NCBI GenBank assembly: GCA_000934385.1
Contig: KN880603.1
Coordinates: forward strand, 1 to 51,264
Source: Cylindrobasidium torrendii FP15055 ss-10
Taxonomy: Eukaryota; Basidiomycota; Agaricomycetes; Agaricales; Physalacriaceae
DNA: 51,264 nucleotides
Direction: 5' to 3'
The position numbers and the translations under genes were made by a program. The notes below the pieces were generated by a model, which saw only the letters and a program-made list of their open reading frames with translations, was not told the DNA's origin and did no database searches. This document shows positions 22,936 to 34,293 of the stretch, piece by piece. Each line of letters opens with the position of its first letter. The first letter of the stretch is position 1.

Positions 22936-23910
22936 TCAGAGGTAGCATCGAGAGAACGAGCTGGGAGGAAGCTGGCACGGCCAGTTCCCCTTGGAGACTG
23001 CATCCTCCCAGCCGCCAGCGTGTGTGCGGTACAGATCCATTGCCGCACGAGAGTTCTCCACCTAGAAAGACCGAATCAGATCACGGCTGTCGGCGCGCCG
23101 GGGCGGGTAGTGGTACGCACTGGGTTAAGGCAACCTTCCTGGCAGCGTCGTCGCATCAGTTGCCATAAGAGAGTCTGGAGACCAGCGAATGCCGTTGGTG
23201 CTGTGCGAACGGTATTTCGGAAGGGCTATTTGATGTGGAGCACAGGGTCAGCGAAACACGGTCATGAGGAATTGGGGCGAACGCCGGACCTGGTAAAGCG
23301 CGACATCTCTAGTGTCTACCGCAGGGTGGGGGATGCCGAGAACTTGTACCGACGCGTCAGAAACTAGACGCGGGCGGGCGGGGAGCTCATACGCACCTGA
23401 CAGGTCGTTCCATATGCAGTGTCCGACCAAGACATTGCCCTTGATGTAGTTCGCGACGTGCTGTTGTACGGTGGCAAAGGGCATTGATTGTTCTGAAAGA
23501 GAGAGAGAGAAAGAGGGCAATCAGACATACGCGTCGAAAAGGCGCGCCAAGAACACTTACTGCCAGTGAGATGAGCCGGCTCAATGCCCGTCGAAGCCGT
23601 ACGATAGTCGGTAACCTGGAGGAAATCAGGGACGAGTGGGGCGACGCGACGGAGCTAACTCACCGGCATCGTCGGTTGCACGAAGGTGTCGAAAACGGTG
23701 TGCCCAGTGTAGTTTACGATGGCCTAGAGGATGTTAGACGCGTCGACTGCGATGCGGAAGAGTAAGACATACGACGCGTCTGTAAATGAAATGCATGAGT
23801 ACGAGAATGAGGCGCATATATTATTGCAAGACGCACGCTACCATGGATGTCGTTCCACTCTGACCGACTCCTACACAAATAGCAGAGATACCGAGGAGCT
23901 GCTTGGACAT
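22936..23910 (-). CDS. Rex4-like 3'-5' exonuclease-fold protein with altered catalytic motifs
   Basis: The domain is that of Rex4-type DEDDh RNA exonucleases. Splicing gives MSKQLLGIS, a VGVGQSGTTSM strand, ARVAIVNYTGHTVFDTFVQP, VTDYRTASTGIEPAHL, VLVGHCIWNDL, HPAVDTRDVALYQPFRN, GLQTLLWQLMRRR and VENSRAAMDLYRTH, ending FSRCYL. In active members the first strand contains D-x-E and the last motif pairs a His with an Asp. Here the first reads S-A-I in the same frame and the last reads VENSR, so at least three of the usual catalytic residues are gone while the ExoII Asp (NDL) stays. Exon 2 is only 7 nt long (23773-23779). Mushroom genomes may hold several such relatives. Role unknown; a binding function is possible. 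A TATATAAG box lies about 115 bp upstream of the ATG. Confidence 0.8.
23773..23779 (-). other. 7-nt microexon of the Rex4-like gene
   Basis: ACGCGTC on the minus strand is preceded by TTTACAG and followed by GTATGT. It completes the codons for A-R-V between SMVA and AIVNY, the expected LARVxIVNY sequence of Rex4 proteins. Confidence 0.7.
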
Positions 23911-24022
23911 GATATGAGAGGCAAAGGTCGACTTGGAGGGAGAAGGGGAAGGAATTAGGTGAAGGTTAGTGGGCGGGAGAAAAGAAGGGGAGTGGAAAAT
24001 ACTGTAACATCGGTGGGCGGGC

Positions 24023-24030
24023 CTTATATA
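24023..24030 (-). promoter_or_regulatory. TATA box of the Rex4-like gene
   Basis: TATATAAG on the minus strand lies 112-120 bases upstream of the ATG at 23910. Confidence 0.5.
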
Positions 24031-25715
24031 TGTGGCAAGAATTCCGAGAGGAACGATTTTGCGTTATGCTATGTGTGACGCGCCACGCGCGCGGCTCCCG
24101 TAATATTTGGTCGCTGGGCGGAGGTCAGGGTTGACAAAAGGTGCCGTCATCCGTAGTAACGAGTGAAGAAAAAGGGATACTTCGCAACCGTGCAGTGGTC
24201 CCACGTCGGCGGACAAGGTGGACAAGGGAAGTTTGTCTTTAGAGTCTAATTCGCAATAAATGCTACTTGGTGGCTTGGAAAAGGACCGCGTCAATCGTGA
24301 ATTATACTTTGAGTGACCATCCAGGAGTCACACCCACCCACCAACAGATCTTTGGGTTTCCCGGCTGTGACACATCGCCAGGGCGGCCAACCGTCGCGCT
24401 GTTTGGCATGGCCTCGGTGCCAACGGCCGGGCGCGTGTCGAGCTTACGGCTTCTTCTGGGCCCGCCTGTGTAGTTAGTTGCAGCTGGTTGGTATCCTGTT
24501 CCCCTCGTAGCTCACAACACTGCCGCGGAAATCAACGCACTCAAAAGAAAAGAAAAAAAAGTCAAAAGCCCAGATCTGGGGAGCCCGGACGGACATTGCA
24601 GAAACTCGGAGATCATTATCGGCACCGCAACTTGAAAGAGATCTCTGGCTGTCAAGAATGTCTCTTCGCAAGTCGGTCCATTCGTTTACAATGGACGATC
24701 TCCCCCGACGGAACCGTATGTTGCAGTCAAAAAGCAAAAGACAAAAAAGCGTCGAATACCTCCAAGGCTTTGTTTCCCACCACCAACATTCTTTGTACTG
24801 GCGGCCATCCTCGCGCATCCAAGGACATGATACGCGTGTCGGTAGCCTAACTACGCGTGTGGTGGCCATAGAACAAAGAAAAGAGGCTACAAGGGGTAAT
24901 TTCCAAATCGGGGTTATAGTACTTTCTAAGGTTCATGCTTGATGAAAGTTTGACCTTTTGTAGTCTGAATGCTGGCTTGTAATTTACAATGTAGCTCAAG
25001 GTCTTCCACTGCACACTTCCACATTCATTCATAGCATTATTATGGGAGCCGACACCGAGCTTGGCGCGCAAGGCCATTGCATTTATTGACAATGACAATG
25101 ACACCCAAGCATTAAACCGTTGGCGGTGGCGAATGGCAAAGAATGACTCCAATGACAGCCTCCGTAGCGGTAAGTCCTTGAACTCTATGCCTCTCTCGGG
25201 CACGTAGCTCGACTACGCCAAAATGAAGCTCTACCGACTTTCTGTGGCGGCGTTAGTCCCGTTGACATGTAATTCCGAGCTTTAAAATATAGAGAGTAGT
25301 ATAATGTACATCCACAAATGGCTTTGTAGAGCACATACATACTCATAGTTGGTGCCGCTACAGCTGCAACTGTGCACCGAACGCGTGTTACGCACGCCCC
25401 CCAAAAAATTCGGGGACTCTGCCCGTACGTCGAATGCACGATAAAAGGCCTGAGCGTAGCTGTTGTTCGCAAACCGAAAACAAGGGCAAGATCTAGGGTT
25501 GTGTAATCTAACCAGATCGGGCAAACAATGCAGTCATTTCTGAGCTGATAAATGTGTGATCTCTCGTTGCCGAGTCTGACGTCGTAGAGACCTCGGTATT
25601 CCCGAATTTGTGAGGCAAAGTCAACGAACGGCGAGCAAGAGCATGAATCGTGGTCCGAGAGTTTCTATTATGCAGCGCAATATCCAAAGACAGTCCAGTA
25701 CGTAGAATAAGGCCG
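24031..25715. other. Gene-poor stretch of 1.7 kb
   Basis: Only unconserved open frames, the longest being 131 codons on the minus strand at 24474-24869. That one begins in a stretch rich in Trp/Arg and runs through a poly-Phe run created by an A-rich tract. No repeat, transposase or RNA gene was identified. Confidence 0.55.
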
Positions 25716-27404
25716 TCATGCAGTGTCATCCCCCTCCTTTAACCGCTCAGCCAGGCGTGCGTATACTCGAGAGTTAGCCTTTGCCATCGTCGTCCGCCGA
25801 GGGTACATCTGTCTGTATCCATTCAGATGCATCTTCAGGCCCCGCTCCGGCGAACGCAGCCACTTTTCCAGATCTCTCCTCATATTTTTGTCTCGCAGCT
25901 GGCTTCGACGATGAACGTTAACGTTTTCCGAGATTCCCGCCCCGATCCAATCGCCTCCAGACCGTACGTCCTCGGGTCCACGGTCAACCGCCTTCGACGC
26001 GTCAAGCCATTGCTGAGCAAGCACTCGCTTCCCTTGCGTCTCTAGAAGCGACGCCACCTGTCTGTACACTCGTCCGTCGACGGCGCCAGTGCCCCACTGC
26101 TTTTCGAATTCCTGCACAACGTCCACCGCTAGTCTCCCCCGGTTCTGGACGCGGCGAAGATGGACGAGCAGGTTGCCAACCGTCTTCGGCGTAGGTACCA
26201 GCGCCGAATGTCGAGCCAATAGGTCTTGCAGCATGCGACGAGCAGCGAAGAAACGCGGTCCAGGCTTAAGCTCGCCCTTTGCTTCGCTTGGGAATGCGAA
26301 CGAGGTACATGTTGGTCCGTACTGCAACATGATATGGACAACGGTCATCCAGCGAGATCCATCGTCAGCCGTTGTAGACGCTGGCATCGCACTGAGAGCA
26401 GAGGTTGCGAGCCGCAGGGCGAGTGGAAAGCGGTCGAGAATGATTAGGCTATGCACAACCTTGCTGATCACTTCAGGCGGCGTATCTGGCTCTAATTTCG
26501 CCCCGGTATCCTTGAGTATCTCGAGGAAATGGGCAGCGCTGTGGACGGTCGCAGCGCCCGTCAAATTGTGTTTGGTCCGTGTGTCGTAGTAGAACTCGAG
26601 CGCATGTACCAATGGTGTATCTTGGAGCCCCCCGGGTGACCGTTCCATCGCTGCCCGTGCGTCGTCGCGTAATCCTAGCGCGATGAGCCGGCGTAGCATA
26701 AGCGTGACCGTGCGTTCGTTCTGTGGTATCTGCTCCTGGGCCATCGCAGTAAACAGCTGTCCTGCGAGTTCCACTTCTTGCGCGCGCAACGCCGCGGTAA
26801 TAAGGATATTGTAGGTGTCGGTCTGGCGGACAGGTAGCTCAGAGTGATATTGGATGGCTCGGCGCAAGGACCGGGAGCGCGAGCCGGGGTCGTCCCCAAG
26901 GAGGGTAAGTATGTTAGACTTGAAGATTTTCGGGTTTGAGCAGGATAGGAGATAGTCTTTCGCGGATAGGTTGGGGATGGCAATGTGTACGGGCTGGAAG
27001 AGTTCGGACGCGAAGGCGGGTGACTGGTCTTCGTCTTTGCTTTTCCCGGGATCGTCGTAGGCATAATGCGTGTCTGATATGTCCTCTGGTAATGTATATG
27101 ATGCGGACAAGGCATGGCCCTGGTGCGAGCGCGGCCGACGGGTCAGAGGGCGGTTCTGCGACGACGACGAGGCGCGCGTGCTGTCATAACGCGTCGTGCG
27201 GCTGCGATATTTTCGTGAGCAAGTCCTGTATTAGTATGTCCCAGCAAACACGCACATTGCACGACTGTCTGTCGAAGCTGAACGCGTCCATGCTCGTCCG
27301 GCAGCCTGCAGCAGCGCCTGGGCAAAACTTGGTGGATATTGAGACGGTGCCAGAGCCACGGTATGAGACAGAGAGTGACGAGCCCTCCATGCCGCGCCTT
27401 GCAT
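25716..27404 (-). CDS. Mitochondrial PPR/TPR-like helical-repeat protein
   Basis: The protein is mostly encoded by one long exon (25716-about 27233). Helical repeats of the pentatricopeptide type are visible: TDTYNILITAALRAQEVELAGQLF followed by IPQNERTVTLMLRRL is a textbook pair of PPR helices. An upstream short exon from ATG 27404 adds MQGAAWRARHSLSHT and further Arg/Ser/Ala-rich sequence with few acids. It is joined across a 30-nt intron with the branch-like CTAATACAG. This looks like a mitochondrial presequence. PPR proteins bind organelle RNA, so a role in mitochondrial RNA processing or translation is likely. The intron is shorter than usual and the start is inferred. The remaining C-terminal part is helical and Arg-rich, ending LKEGDDTA. 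Confidence 0.72.
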
Positions 27405-27747
27405 GCATGGGAATAGCGCCGAGGGCTCGTAAATACGGCAGTCCACAATTTCGTGTCGCGTCGGAGAGAGCACAAGATTTTTCACACGCTTGCCATACAC
27501 GGACATACAACCGGTGCGGTAAGGTCGACCGTTCGAATTCCGGAATTACCATTTCTAGTGTTTCTCTCTTGCATTTGCAACGCAGGCGTCTTAGCTAGCA
27601 ATCGTATAGAACATGTTCATTTCAAGGTCATGAAAATAGGTTGGCAGTAGGTATGTACCATGGGAAGCTATGAATGCCAGTATGTTATAATTGAGGGATA
27701 CAAGGACAGCAAAGCAGTTCGCAGACACGATTATATGCTAGAATTCA
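27405..27747. other. Short intergenic region
   Basis: This lies between the PPR-like gene and the Cut8/Sts1 gene. Nothing recognisable beyond presumed promoter and 3' flank. Confidence 0.5.
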
Positions 27748-29006
27748 TTACTCGTCCATGGGGTGAACAACATTGCGTCCAGCAAGCCACCCTACCTTCG
27801 CTACCCATTCGTCACGTATCGGGCGCATCGCCGCCGCAATTTGACGGTCCTTTGCGCCTGCAAAAGCGTCCAGGTTACGCAGCCAGCTCTCCACCTCGTC
27901 CTTTCCAAAAATGCCAGCTTCTTGGTTCACAACCACGTCCACACGCGCTACCCATGCCTTCCACTCCTGCACCAACTTCGGCAAAACTTGTGGGACCATC
28001 AGAGTGAGTGCCGTTTGGGGAAGATCGACCATTTGAGAAGTGAGCGCCTGCAAGAATGCAAATGTTTCCGAGGGTAGAGCCTTTCCTCGGGGTCCAGAGC
28101 TGGCATTCTCCGCGGGAGGGACCTGGGAAAAATATGGCAAGTAGGACATCGCCACTGACACATAGTCCCCAACGTGGGGACGTATGCGTCCGATTATGTA
28201 GTCGTCCCTCATTCCTGAGGATGCAGCAGTTTGTGGCTGCCCAAAGGTGGACTTGGCGAAGGTGGTGCTTTGGCCGAACCCTGCGCTACGCGCGGCTGAC
28301 CCAAACCCGAATCCCATGGATGAAAACGACGAGCCCTGTTGTTGGGGCTGTGCGACCGGGGCTGGTTGAGAGAATATCGAGTTTGTGAAGGGGTGCGCGT
28401 CACGCAGCTTCTTGATTGACTCCGCCAGGGCTTGTATCGCGCTCTGTACAGATGGTCGGGGAATGAGGGTGAGGAGAGACGACTTGAGCGAGGGGTTGGT
28501 GGTAATGAGCTTTGAGAGCAGTGGCAACAGTGATTCCTTGGGCAGACGAGCTAATACAAGCCGTTAGCCACGCGGTATCACAATGCGAGTAGGGCCAGCG
28601 CACCAAGCAATACTCCAATATCTACATCACTATCCTCAGAAGGGGTCTTCGTTTCCTTGGGGGCCGTCTGGCCGCGAGGTGCCACTTGCTCTTGCTGACG
28701 GAATCTCTTCGGTGGGCCACGCTTCGGTCGATCACCAGGCGTGGGACTGCGTTCCATAGCTTCATCCTGCGCTTCATCGGCCTCGAGACGGCGCTTGTTT
28801 GGTCTTGACGATGTCGAGGGAGCAATTATCGAGGGCGCAGGCGAGTTAAAGTGGCCAAAAGGAGACGCAGGTTGAGCTGGCGACGCCTGTTGGAACGGCG
28901 AATACATGGCCGGAGATGCGAGTCCAAAGCCAAACCCGAACGGAGACGGGGCGTAGCTGACTGGACGCGGCTGAAAATCGACGGGGGAAGAGAGAACGTT
29001 GGTCAT
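27748..29006 (-). CDS. STS1: Cut8/Sts1, tether of the nuclear proteasome
   Basis: Cut8/Sts1 anchors the 26S proteasome at the nuclear membrane. The protein starts MTNVLSSPV, then has a Gly/Phe/Pro/Ser-rich low-complexity region and a basic cluster PNKRRLEAD, a likely nuclear localisation signal. One intron (about 28553-28605) separates this from the helical core: LARLPKESLLPLLSKLITTNP, LIPRPSVQSAIQAL and the conserved end AKDRQIAAAMRPIRDEW. The helical core and the ending fit the Cut8 family. A second low-complexity stretch (FGFGSAARSAGFGQS) sits inside the core as an insert. Total about 400 residues, longer than yeast Sts1 because of the low-complexity parts. Confidence 0.88.
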
Positions 29007-29895
29007 TGGTGATGGTTGCGTACAAGGTCGTGGTCCACAATTTGCCCTTGCAAGCACTTGACTGCATCAGGCATCGATCACGTGCCGCCGGCCCTCATAT
29101 CGGGCCGATTCCGAAAAAGTTGAAAAAGCTTTTTTGATCATCGCCTCTTCTCGTCTTGTTTTCTTCTGACGGTGGGTTATGTCCCTTGGTTGTTCTCCCT
29201 TCAAGGACGAGAGTAAAATGAATCGCTACTTCGAGGCCCAAGGGTCGATGAATTTTTCATATCTATACCCAAATTTCTGAGCTTTGTCATGCTCTCTTCT
29301 GACGCGGTTGCTCATCGTGTTACAGACATTGCCCTCGAATGCCTCTCGGACTTGATTGCAGCAATTCGTGAGTTCATTTCCCGCAATCCATGTAGGATGA
29401 CCACAATAGAAGTCAAGCCCCAAGCCTAATGGCGACGACGATTTTCCATGCTAATACTGATCCCTCATTGCCTCTGTCCTCGTTTGATAACATGTACTGA
29501 CTGCATCCCCCAGATTACTGTGTACGTGCGCTTCCCATGCATGCTTCATGATTCTACCTATACTGTCCGATCCTCGTGACGACAACCAAACCTTTAAACA
29601 ATGTCTTCAACCATATGAACCTATCGTCCTTTGCGCTTTCAGTAATACTGATGTCCATCCAGATCTCGTACAATATCGTAGCTTGCAACCTTATCCCTTT
29701 AACCCTCTACCATGGTCCCTTGTTCGTCATAAGAGCCCCAACCGTACGCTGCATCCGTGCGCCCTTGTTGAAAAAGATGAAATTTGCCAAAATAGCGCGC
29801 GTTGGAAATAGTTTATGGATCGATCATTGTATGATGTCATTCTAAGCTATCGTTTGCGAGATTGGCACTGTCAAGGTTGAATTCTTCCTCTCACT
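29007..29895. other. Divergent intergenic region
   Basis: About 0.9 kb between Cut8/Sts1 (minus) and the IQM-like gene (plus). Open frames here are short and not conserved. Confidence 0.55.
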
Positions 29896-32071
29896 ATGCC
29901 GGACACCAAACCACCAGAAGATGAGCATACACACACAGAGGAGCAGAAGCATGCAGCTGCAGTGATCCAGCGCCATTGGAAAGGACGTAACGACGTCAAG
30001 TCAGAATTCATGGGCTCAGAGAGACGATGGAGAGACGCTGCGGTTGCTGCTGAGCTCAAGGTACGTTTACAGTGAGCGCGTCTGCGGTAGAGACTCACAA
30101 ATACCAGATGAACAGAGCTGGAGCGTTGAAAGGGAAGAACAGTCCAAAGCAGCGGTGGCAGCGCGCCGCGTTCTTTGCGCGGCGGCTACAGGACGGAAAC
30201 GAAACCCTTGATGATGCAGGCGTCCCTCACGAGGAAACGGGAGCACGGCTCAAGAATATGGAGACGCAGCACTGGCTGGAATTGATTGATGGGTGCGTTC
30301 ACTGTACATGAAATGAAGCTTCTGCTAATGCAATGGTCAGTAAACATCGCTATGGCGCTAATCGTGAGTTATTCGCGTCTTCCCTCTTCTATTCTTTCTA
30401 TCCACCTTCATAGTCAAGGTGTGTACTTACGCGCAATGTACCCAACGGTTATGTATTTTGCTCCCATTTAGTATTACCATCAACGATGGAAGGATAGTGA
30501 GACTAGAGACAATTTCTTCCGCTGGTCAGTAGGCCGGTCATGTTTCGCTCTCAACATTCAACGGAACTAGGCTGGACTATGGCGAAGGCAAGGACCTGTC
30601 GCTAGATGAATGTCCTCGGGATCAGCTCGAAGCTGAGGTGTGTCGTATTCCCAGTTAAAGCACCTTGTCAGCTAATCATCACGTTCAGCGCATCCAGTGG
30701 GTTTCCTGCCTTGGGCACTCTGTCGTCTAACACTTTGTCAGATATCTCTCTACCGAACAGCGGCTGAACTACCTTGTTTCTATCGATTCTAAAGGCAAGT
30801 TACGTTGGTCAAAGAACAACGAACTGGTGGACACTACCGCTGGAAGATGGAAGGACTCTGGCGACGGTGCAGGTATTGTGCCAGAGGATGTCCCCGTCTC
30901 CGGCACACGCCCTGCAGGCCCGACACAACGCACAAGCTTCTCGTCGTCGGCATCCTCGCTTTCTTCTTCAGATGATAGCGCAGCTGCACATTATGCTGGC
31001 GAAAAGAAGGGCCGCAATCCTGTCTCCAAAGCTTTCCACCGATACTTTACGCTCAAAGGTATCTTTGGGAAACTTCTGCGCAAGACGATTAGGAAGAACA
31101 CCTGGATATACGTTACAGTGAGTGGGTCATACCTTCATGAACGACAAAGCTAATGCCACCTCAGGATAAGAACTGTGAGTTCCAAAAAGCCCTCTCCGGA
31201 CATTACTGAGCGCACTATCGTCAAGTTAATATTCTCATCGGCATCAAAGGTATGGTTAATATGTATTTGCACTCTGAACCAGTTGCTCATAATGCGCGCA
31301 GACCCTGGAAGCTTTCAGCACTCTTCCCTCGCTGCTGGTGGACTGGTCACCTCGGCGGGTTTGATTTCAGTGAAAGATGGAGTCATACACACGCTGTCGC
31401 CACTGTCTGGACACTACAGGACGAGCATCGACGTATGTGCTTGATTTAATTCTAGCGGGATGGGCTTACTGAACGTTCCTCGCAGCACTTTGAGCATTTC
31501 CTGGATGTGCTCAAGGAGCGTGGTGTAGATATGCATCGTGCAGAGGTCAGCAAGGCATACGCCGCGCTGTGGGGGTCCGTCTTGTTTCCAATCTCTTTCT
31601 GCGCGGCATTGACGATAGGGCAGAATCGAACATTTGGGCAGGTTCCAGAAGAAGGAGAAGGAGGTGGTAAATAAGGGCAAAGACAAAGTGAAAGGCGCCG
31701 CACTGAAGGTCAAGGACGCTGTGACTCCGGGGAGCAGTGACTCCAGCTGGAAGAAGGATGTGCTCTATGGCCGAAAGAAGGAGGCCAATGGGCAGGTCAA
31801 GGCGAATGGGGGTCCTGAGTTGAAGGGAAAGGAAGAGGAAGACAAGCCTGCCCGTGGATCTCCTGACGCGGAAGAGGCGGCCAAGACGTCTGTGAACGGA
31901 GATGACACCAGGTCTAACAGACAACCTTCAGTCAGCGGGGACGATGGATCCGAGAACGCCGATCCCCAGGCTGCAGGCGCTGAAGACAAACCACAGGCTG
32001 GCATCGAGGTGCAAACCAAGACTGGTGACGCAGAGGACTCGCAGCGCAGTGACGCACAGCCACATTCTTGA
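29896..32071 (+). CDS. IQM-like calmodulin-binding protein
   Basis: The start at 29896 leads into an acidic segment and one IQ motif, AAAVIQRHWKGRND, which would bind calmodulin. The core matches the IQM family first described in plants: KHRYG, YYHQRWKDSETRDNFFRWLDYG, LSLDECPR, RIQYLSTEQRLNYLV, GKLRW, FQHSSLAAGGLVTSAG, LSPLSGHY and a helical end with VDMHRAEVSKAY. A long charged, low-complexity tail (about 31640-32070) rich in Lys, Glu, Asp and Gly follows the core. About eleven introns are needed. Three internal exons are tiny: 30689-30696 (8 nt), 31165-31174 (10 nt) and 31226-31249 (24 nt). The biochemical role of the IQM core is unknown. Identification rests on motif order rather than a database search. 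Confidence 0.82.
30689..30696 (+). other. 8-nt microexon of the IQM-like gene
   Basis: CGCATCCA between TTCAG and GTGGGT encodes R-I-Q (joined to the next exon). The resulting RIQYLSTEQR restores the conserved helix, whereas reading on in either direction meets stops or loses the motif. Confidence 0.7.
31165..31174 (+). other. 10-nt microexon of the IQM-like gene
   Basis: GATAAGAACT between CCTCAG and GTGAGT encodes D-K-N plus one base, joining IYVT to FNILIGIK. Confidence 0.65.
31226..31249 (+). other. 24-nt microexon of the IQM-like gene
   Basis: A 24-nt exon between CAAG and GTATGG gives FNILIGIK in frame, leading to DPGSFQHSS, the most conserved motif of the family. Confidence 0.65.
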
Positions 32072-32496
32072 GGGGCACAGGGTTTCGGTTTTAGTGTACG
32101 TCTGTGATTACGGCATGATACCATTTTTGTCCAATCTTTTCCATTGTTTTCTACGAGTCGTGTTCCGAGCAGGTAAAGGGCGTGCAAAGTCTCGCTGAAT
32201 GATCCTATGTCGAATATGGCTAGTGCTGGATAGTGTTGGAAGAAGGGGTTGTGGTCAGACTTCTCATCCCACGGTTATGAACTTTTGTCTCAATGGGCGA
32301 AGACATGACGCCTCGCGCTGTTCATCTCATTCAGTTCTGCCTCACGAGTCCCACACATCTGCAGGCCGCCGGGGAATCTGGGTCACACGATGTCACCGTC
32401 GAGGCTGACTATAAAGTCTGTGTGAGATGCGAATCTGCTTCCTGTCCTACGTTCCACTCAAAGCACAACCGCTCTCCCCTCTCACATTCCTCGACG
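32072..32496. other. Intergenic region with a promoter for the first MARVEL-like gene
   Basis: 3' flank of the IQM-like gene followed by the promoter of the next gene on the same strand. No other gene was seen. Confidence 0.5.
32410..32416 (+). promoter_or_regulatory. TATA box of the first MARVEL-like gene
   Basis: TATAAAG lies about 80 bases upstream of the ATG at 32497. The paralogue at 40131-40877 also has a TATA box at a comparable distance. Confidence 0.5.
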
Positions 32497-33246
32497 ATGG
32501 CTTTCGGATATACACAATCGTACAACACCCCGCGGCTGTTGACCTATGCTCTACTGGTATGCTCTCTCCGTGCCCGTACTGCGCTCGGGGCGTTGAATCA
32601 TTCTGCTAGTGGCTTTTCGCGGTCATCCTTCTTGGCCTGACCGCCTGGCGCATTCACTACACATTCCGCACTGGTACGTCGTGACTCTCAAGTTGCAGGG
32701 CATCCCACTCACTCGTCGCAGAGAATATCATCGCCGAGATCCTGGCGACGTCCGTTCTCACCATCGTTTGGGTCCCCATTGCGTATGTGTCTACGTCGTC
32801 TCCAGCTTACATTCTTATTGAAAAATATCAGCGTGATGTTCTTGTTGTCTGGCAGAAGCACGCGCGCCAACAACCCAGATACCGTGACCGTTCGCTCATC
32901 TCGCCTGCACCCCCGTCTGCCGCACGAGGCAGCGGGCTGGTTCGTTCTGTGGCTCATGTATCTCGTTGGCGCCGCTTACATGACGGTGAGTTTATTTTTC
33001 ACTTGCTATACAGCCTACTAAATCCATTTGAAGAACCGAATCCTTCCCGGTCGCAACTATTGCCGCGGTTATACCCACTGCTCCAGTCTGACTACGACCT
33101 TGGCCATCACCTGGATCCAGTGGTCTCTCCTGACCATCATCGGTATCTTTATGTTGATGCACTACGCTGCCAGCCGCACGCCTACAACAGTAGAGCCAGG
33201 TCTTGCGACTTCCAAAGAGCCTCGCACAATTCCCGCCGTAGCGTAA
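32497..33246 (+). CDS. Four-helix (MARVEL-like) membrane protein, copy 1
   Basis: The start MAFGYTQSYNTP precedes four predicted membrane helices split over several short exons: LLWLFAVILLGLTAWRIHYTF, ENIIAEILATSVLTIVWVPI, EAAGWFVLWLMYLVGAAYMT and ITWIQWSLLTIIGIFMLMHYA. Between helices 3 and 4 lies an extracellular-type loop with two Cys. The layout of four helices with both ends in the cytosol fits the MARVEL-type superfamily of membrane-organising proteins. The copy at 40131-40877 is a clear paralogue. The small size (about 170 residues) and the TATA promoter suggest strong, regulated expression. The precise role is unknown. Confidence 0.78.
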
Positions 33247-33476
33247 ACGTTGACACGATAACGGTCTTACGAATGTATACTATTTCTTATGCCCCCCTTG
33301 TATCTATATTGTGCAGTACTTGAATTCATCCATCATCTCGCGAGAAAGTCCATCTGCCCATGAGAAACGTTCAAAAATTGAGTGGCACTTCCCTAAAACG
33401 ATGTTAGATGCGTATCGAATAAGGCTTAAGCTGCATGGTCTGATCGACGATCACAAACTTTTAGCTCTCGCCCTCC

Positions 33477-34248
33477 ATGTCCCCTCCTCCCCAAAAACGG
33501 CGCCGTGTATCCGACGACGAAGAGTCTCACGAAGATGAAGATATGGGCAGCGCATCCGACGACTCCGGCGCCTCCGAAGGTTCAAACGAAGACGAGGAGG
33601 AAGAGATTGCCAACCTGAAGCCGCCAAAGTCTGCACAAACGAAGAAGCGCAAGATTCGTGCAACGGCGCCAGACAAATTTGGGTTGACGCTACAGAGTCT
33701 GCTGAATACCGATGCGCCGAGTGAGCTACCGCTATCGTTGAGGCCATCACTGGCGCGCAAGAGGAACGATGAGAAGCTGGAGGTCAAGGCGAAGAAGGCA
33801 TTAGCGGCGGAAAAGAAGGAGAAGGAGGAAAAGGGCAGAGTGTCGGATATCATTGGTGGATGGGGTGCGGAGGGTGAGCGTGCATTGAGAAAGGTTGCGC
33901 AACGCGGTGGTACGTGCTATGCATTGGCTTGTTGACCTGAGTTACTCATGTCAGACAGTTGTGAAGCTCTTCAATGTGATCCAACAGAGTCAAACGGCAG
34001 CTGTGACAATGGAAGAGGAGAAAAGGGCCAACAGAGGGAGCGGAAAGCCATCATTGAATGCCCCCATGCTCGAGGGCAAGAAGAGCAAAAAGAAGAAAGA
34101 CAAGGACAATATCATTGGTCGCGGGAAAGAAAGTGCGTCCTCTCTTCTACATTCATCCTCATACACTTATCATTGTTTCTCAGCCGCGGTCGAGAAGGAC
34201 GACTTCTTCGAAATGATTCGTTCTGGGGGCATAGTATCCAAAGCATGA
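33477..34248 (+). CDS. RRP15: Rrp15, 60S ribosome biogenesis factor
   Basis: Rrp15 is a nucleolar protein of pre-60S particles needed for maturation of 27S pre-rRNA. The N terminus is basic (PPPQKRRRVSDDEES) with an acidic region typical of nucleolar proteins. The core reads KFGLTLQSLLNTD, LARKRNDEKLEVKAKKALAAEK and, after an intron, VVKLFNVIQQSQ. The Lys-rich KKSKKKKDKDN lies near the end, and a last short exon gives AAVEKDDFFEMIRSGGIVSKA. Two introns. The gene converges on mS35 with only 45 bp between the two stops. Confidence 0.87.
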
Positions 34249-34293
34249 TAGTGATTATTGAACCCATTAGCGCGACCAGTACACTATGTATAA

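Noticed and set aside
24474..24869. 131-codon minus-strand frame
   Set aside because: Contains a poly-Phe run from an A-rich tract and has no recognisable domain. Probably a chance frame.
27500..27560. Possible tRNA B-box (GTTCGAATTCC)
   Set aside because: The flanking bases do not form a T-arm and no acceptor stem could be built.
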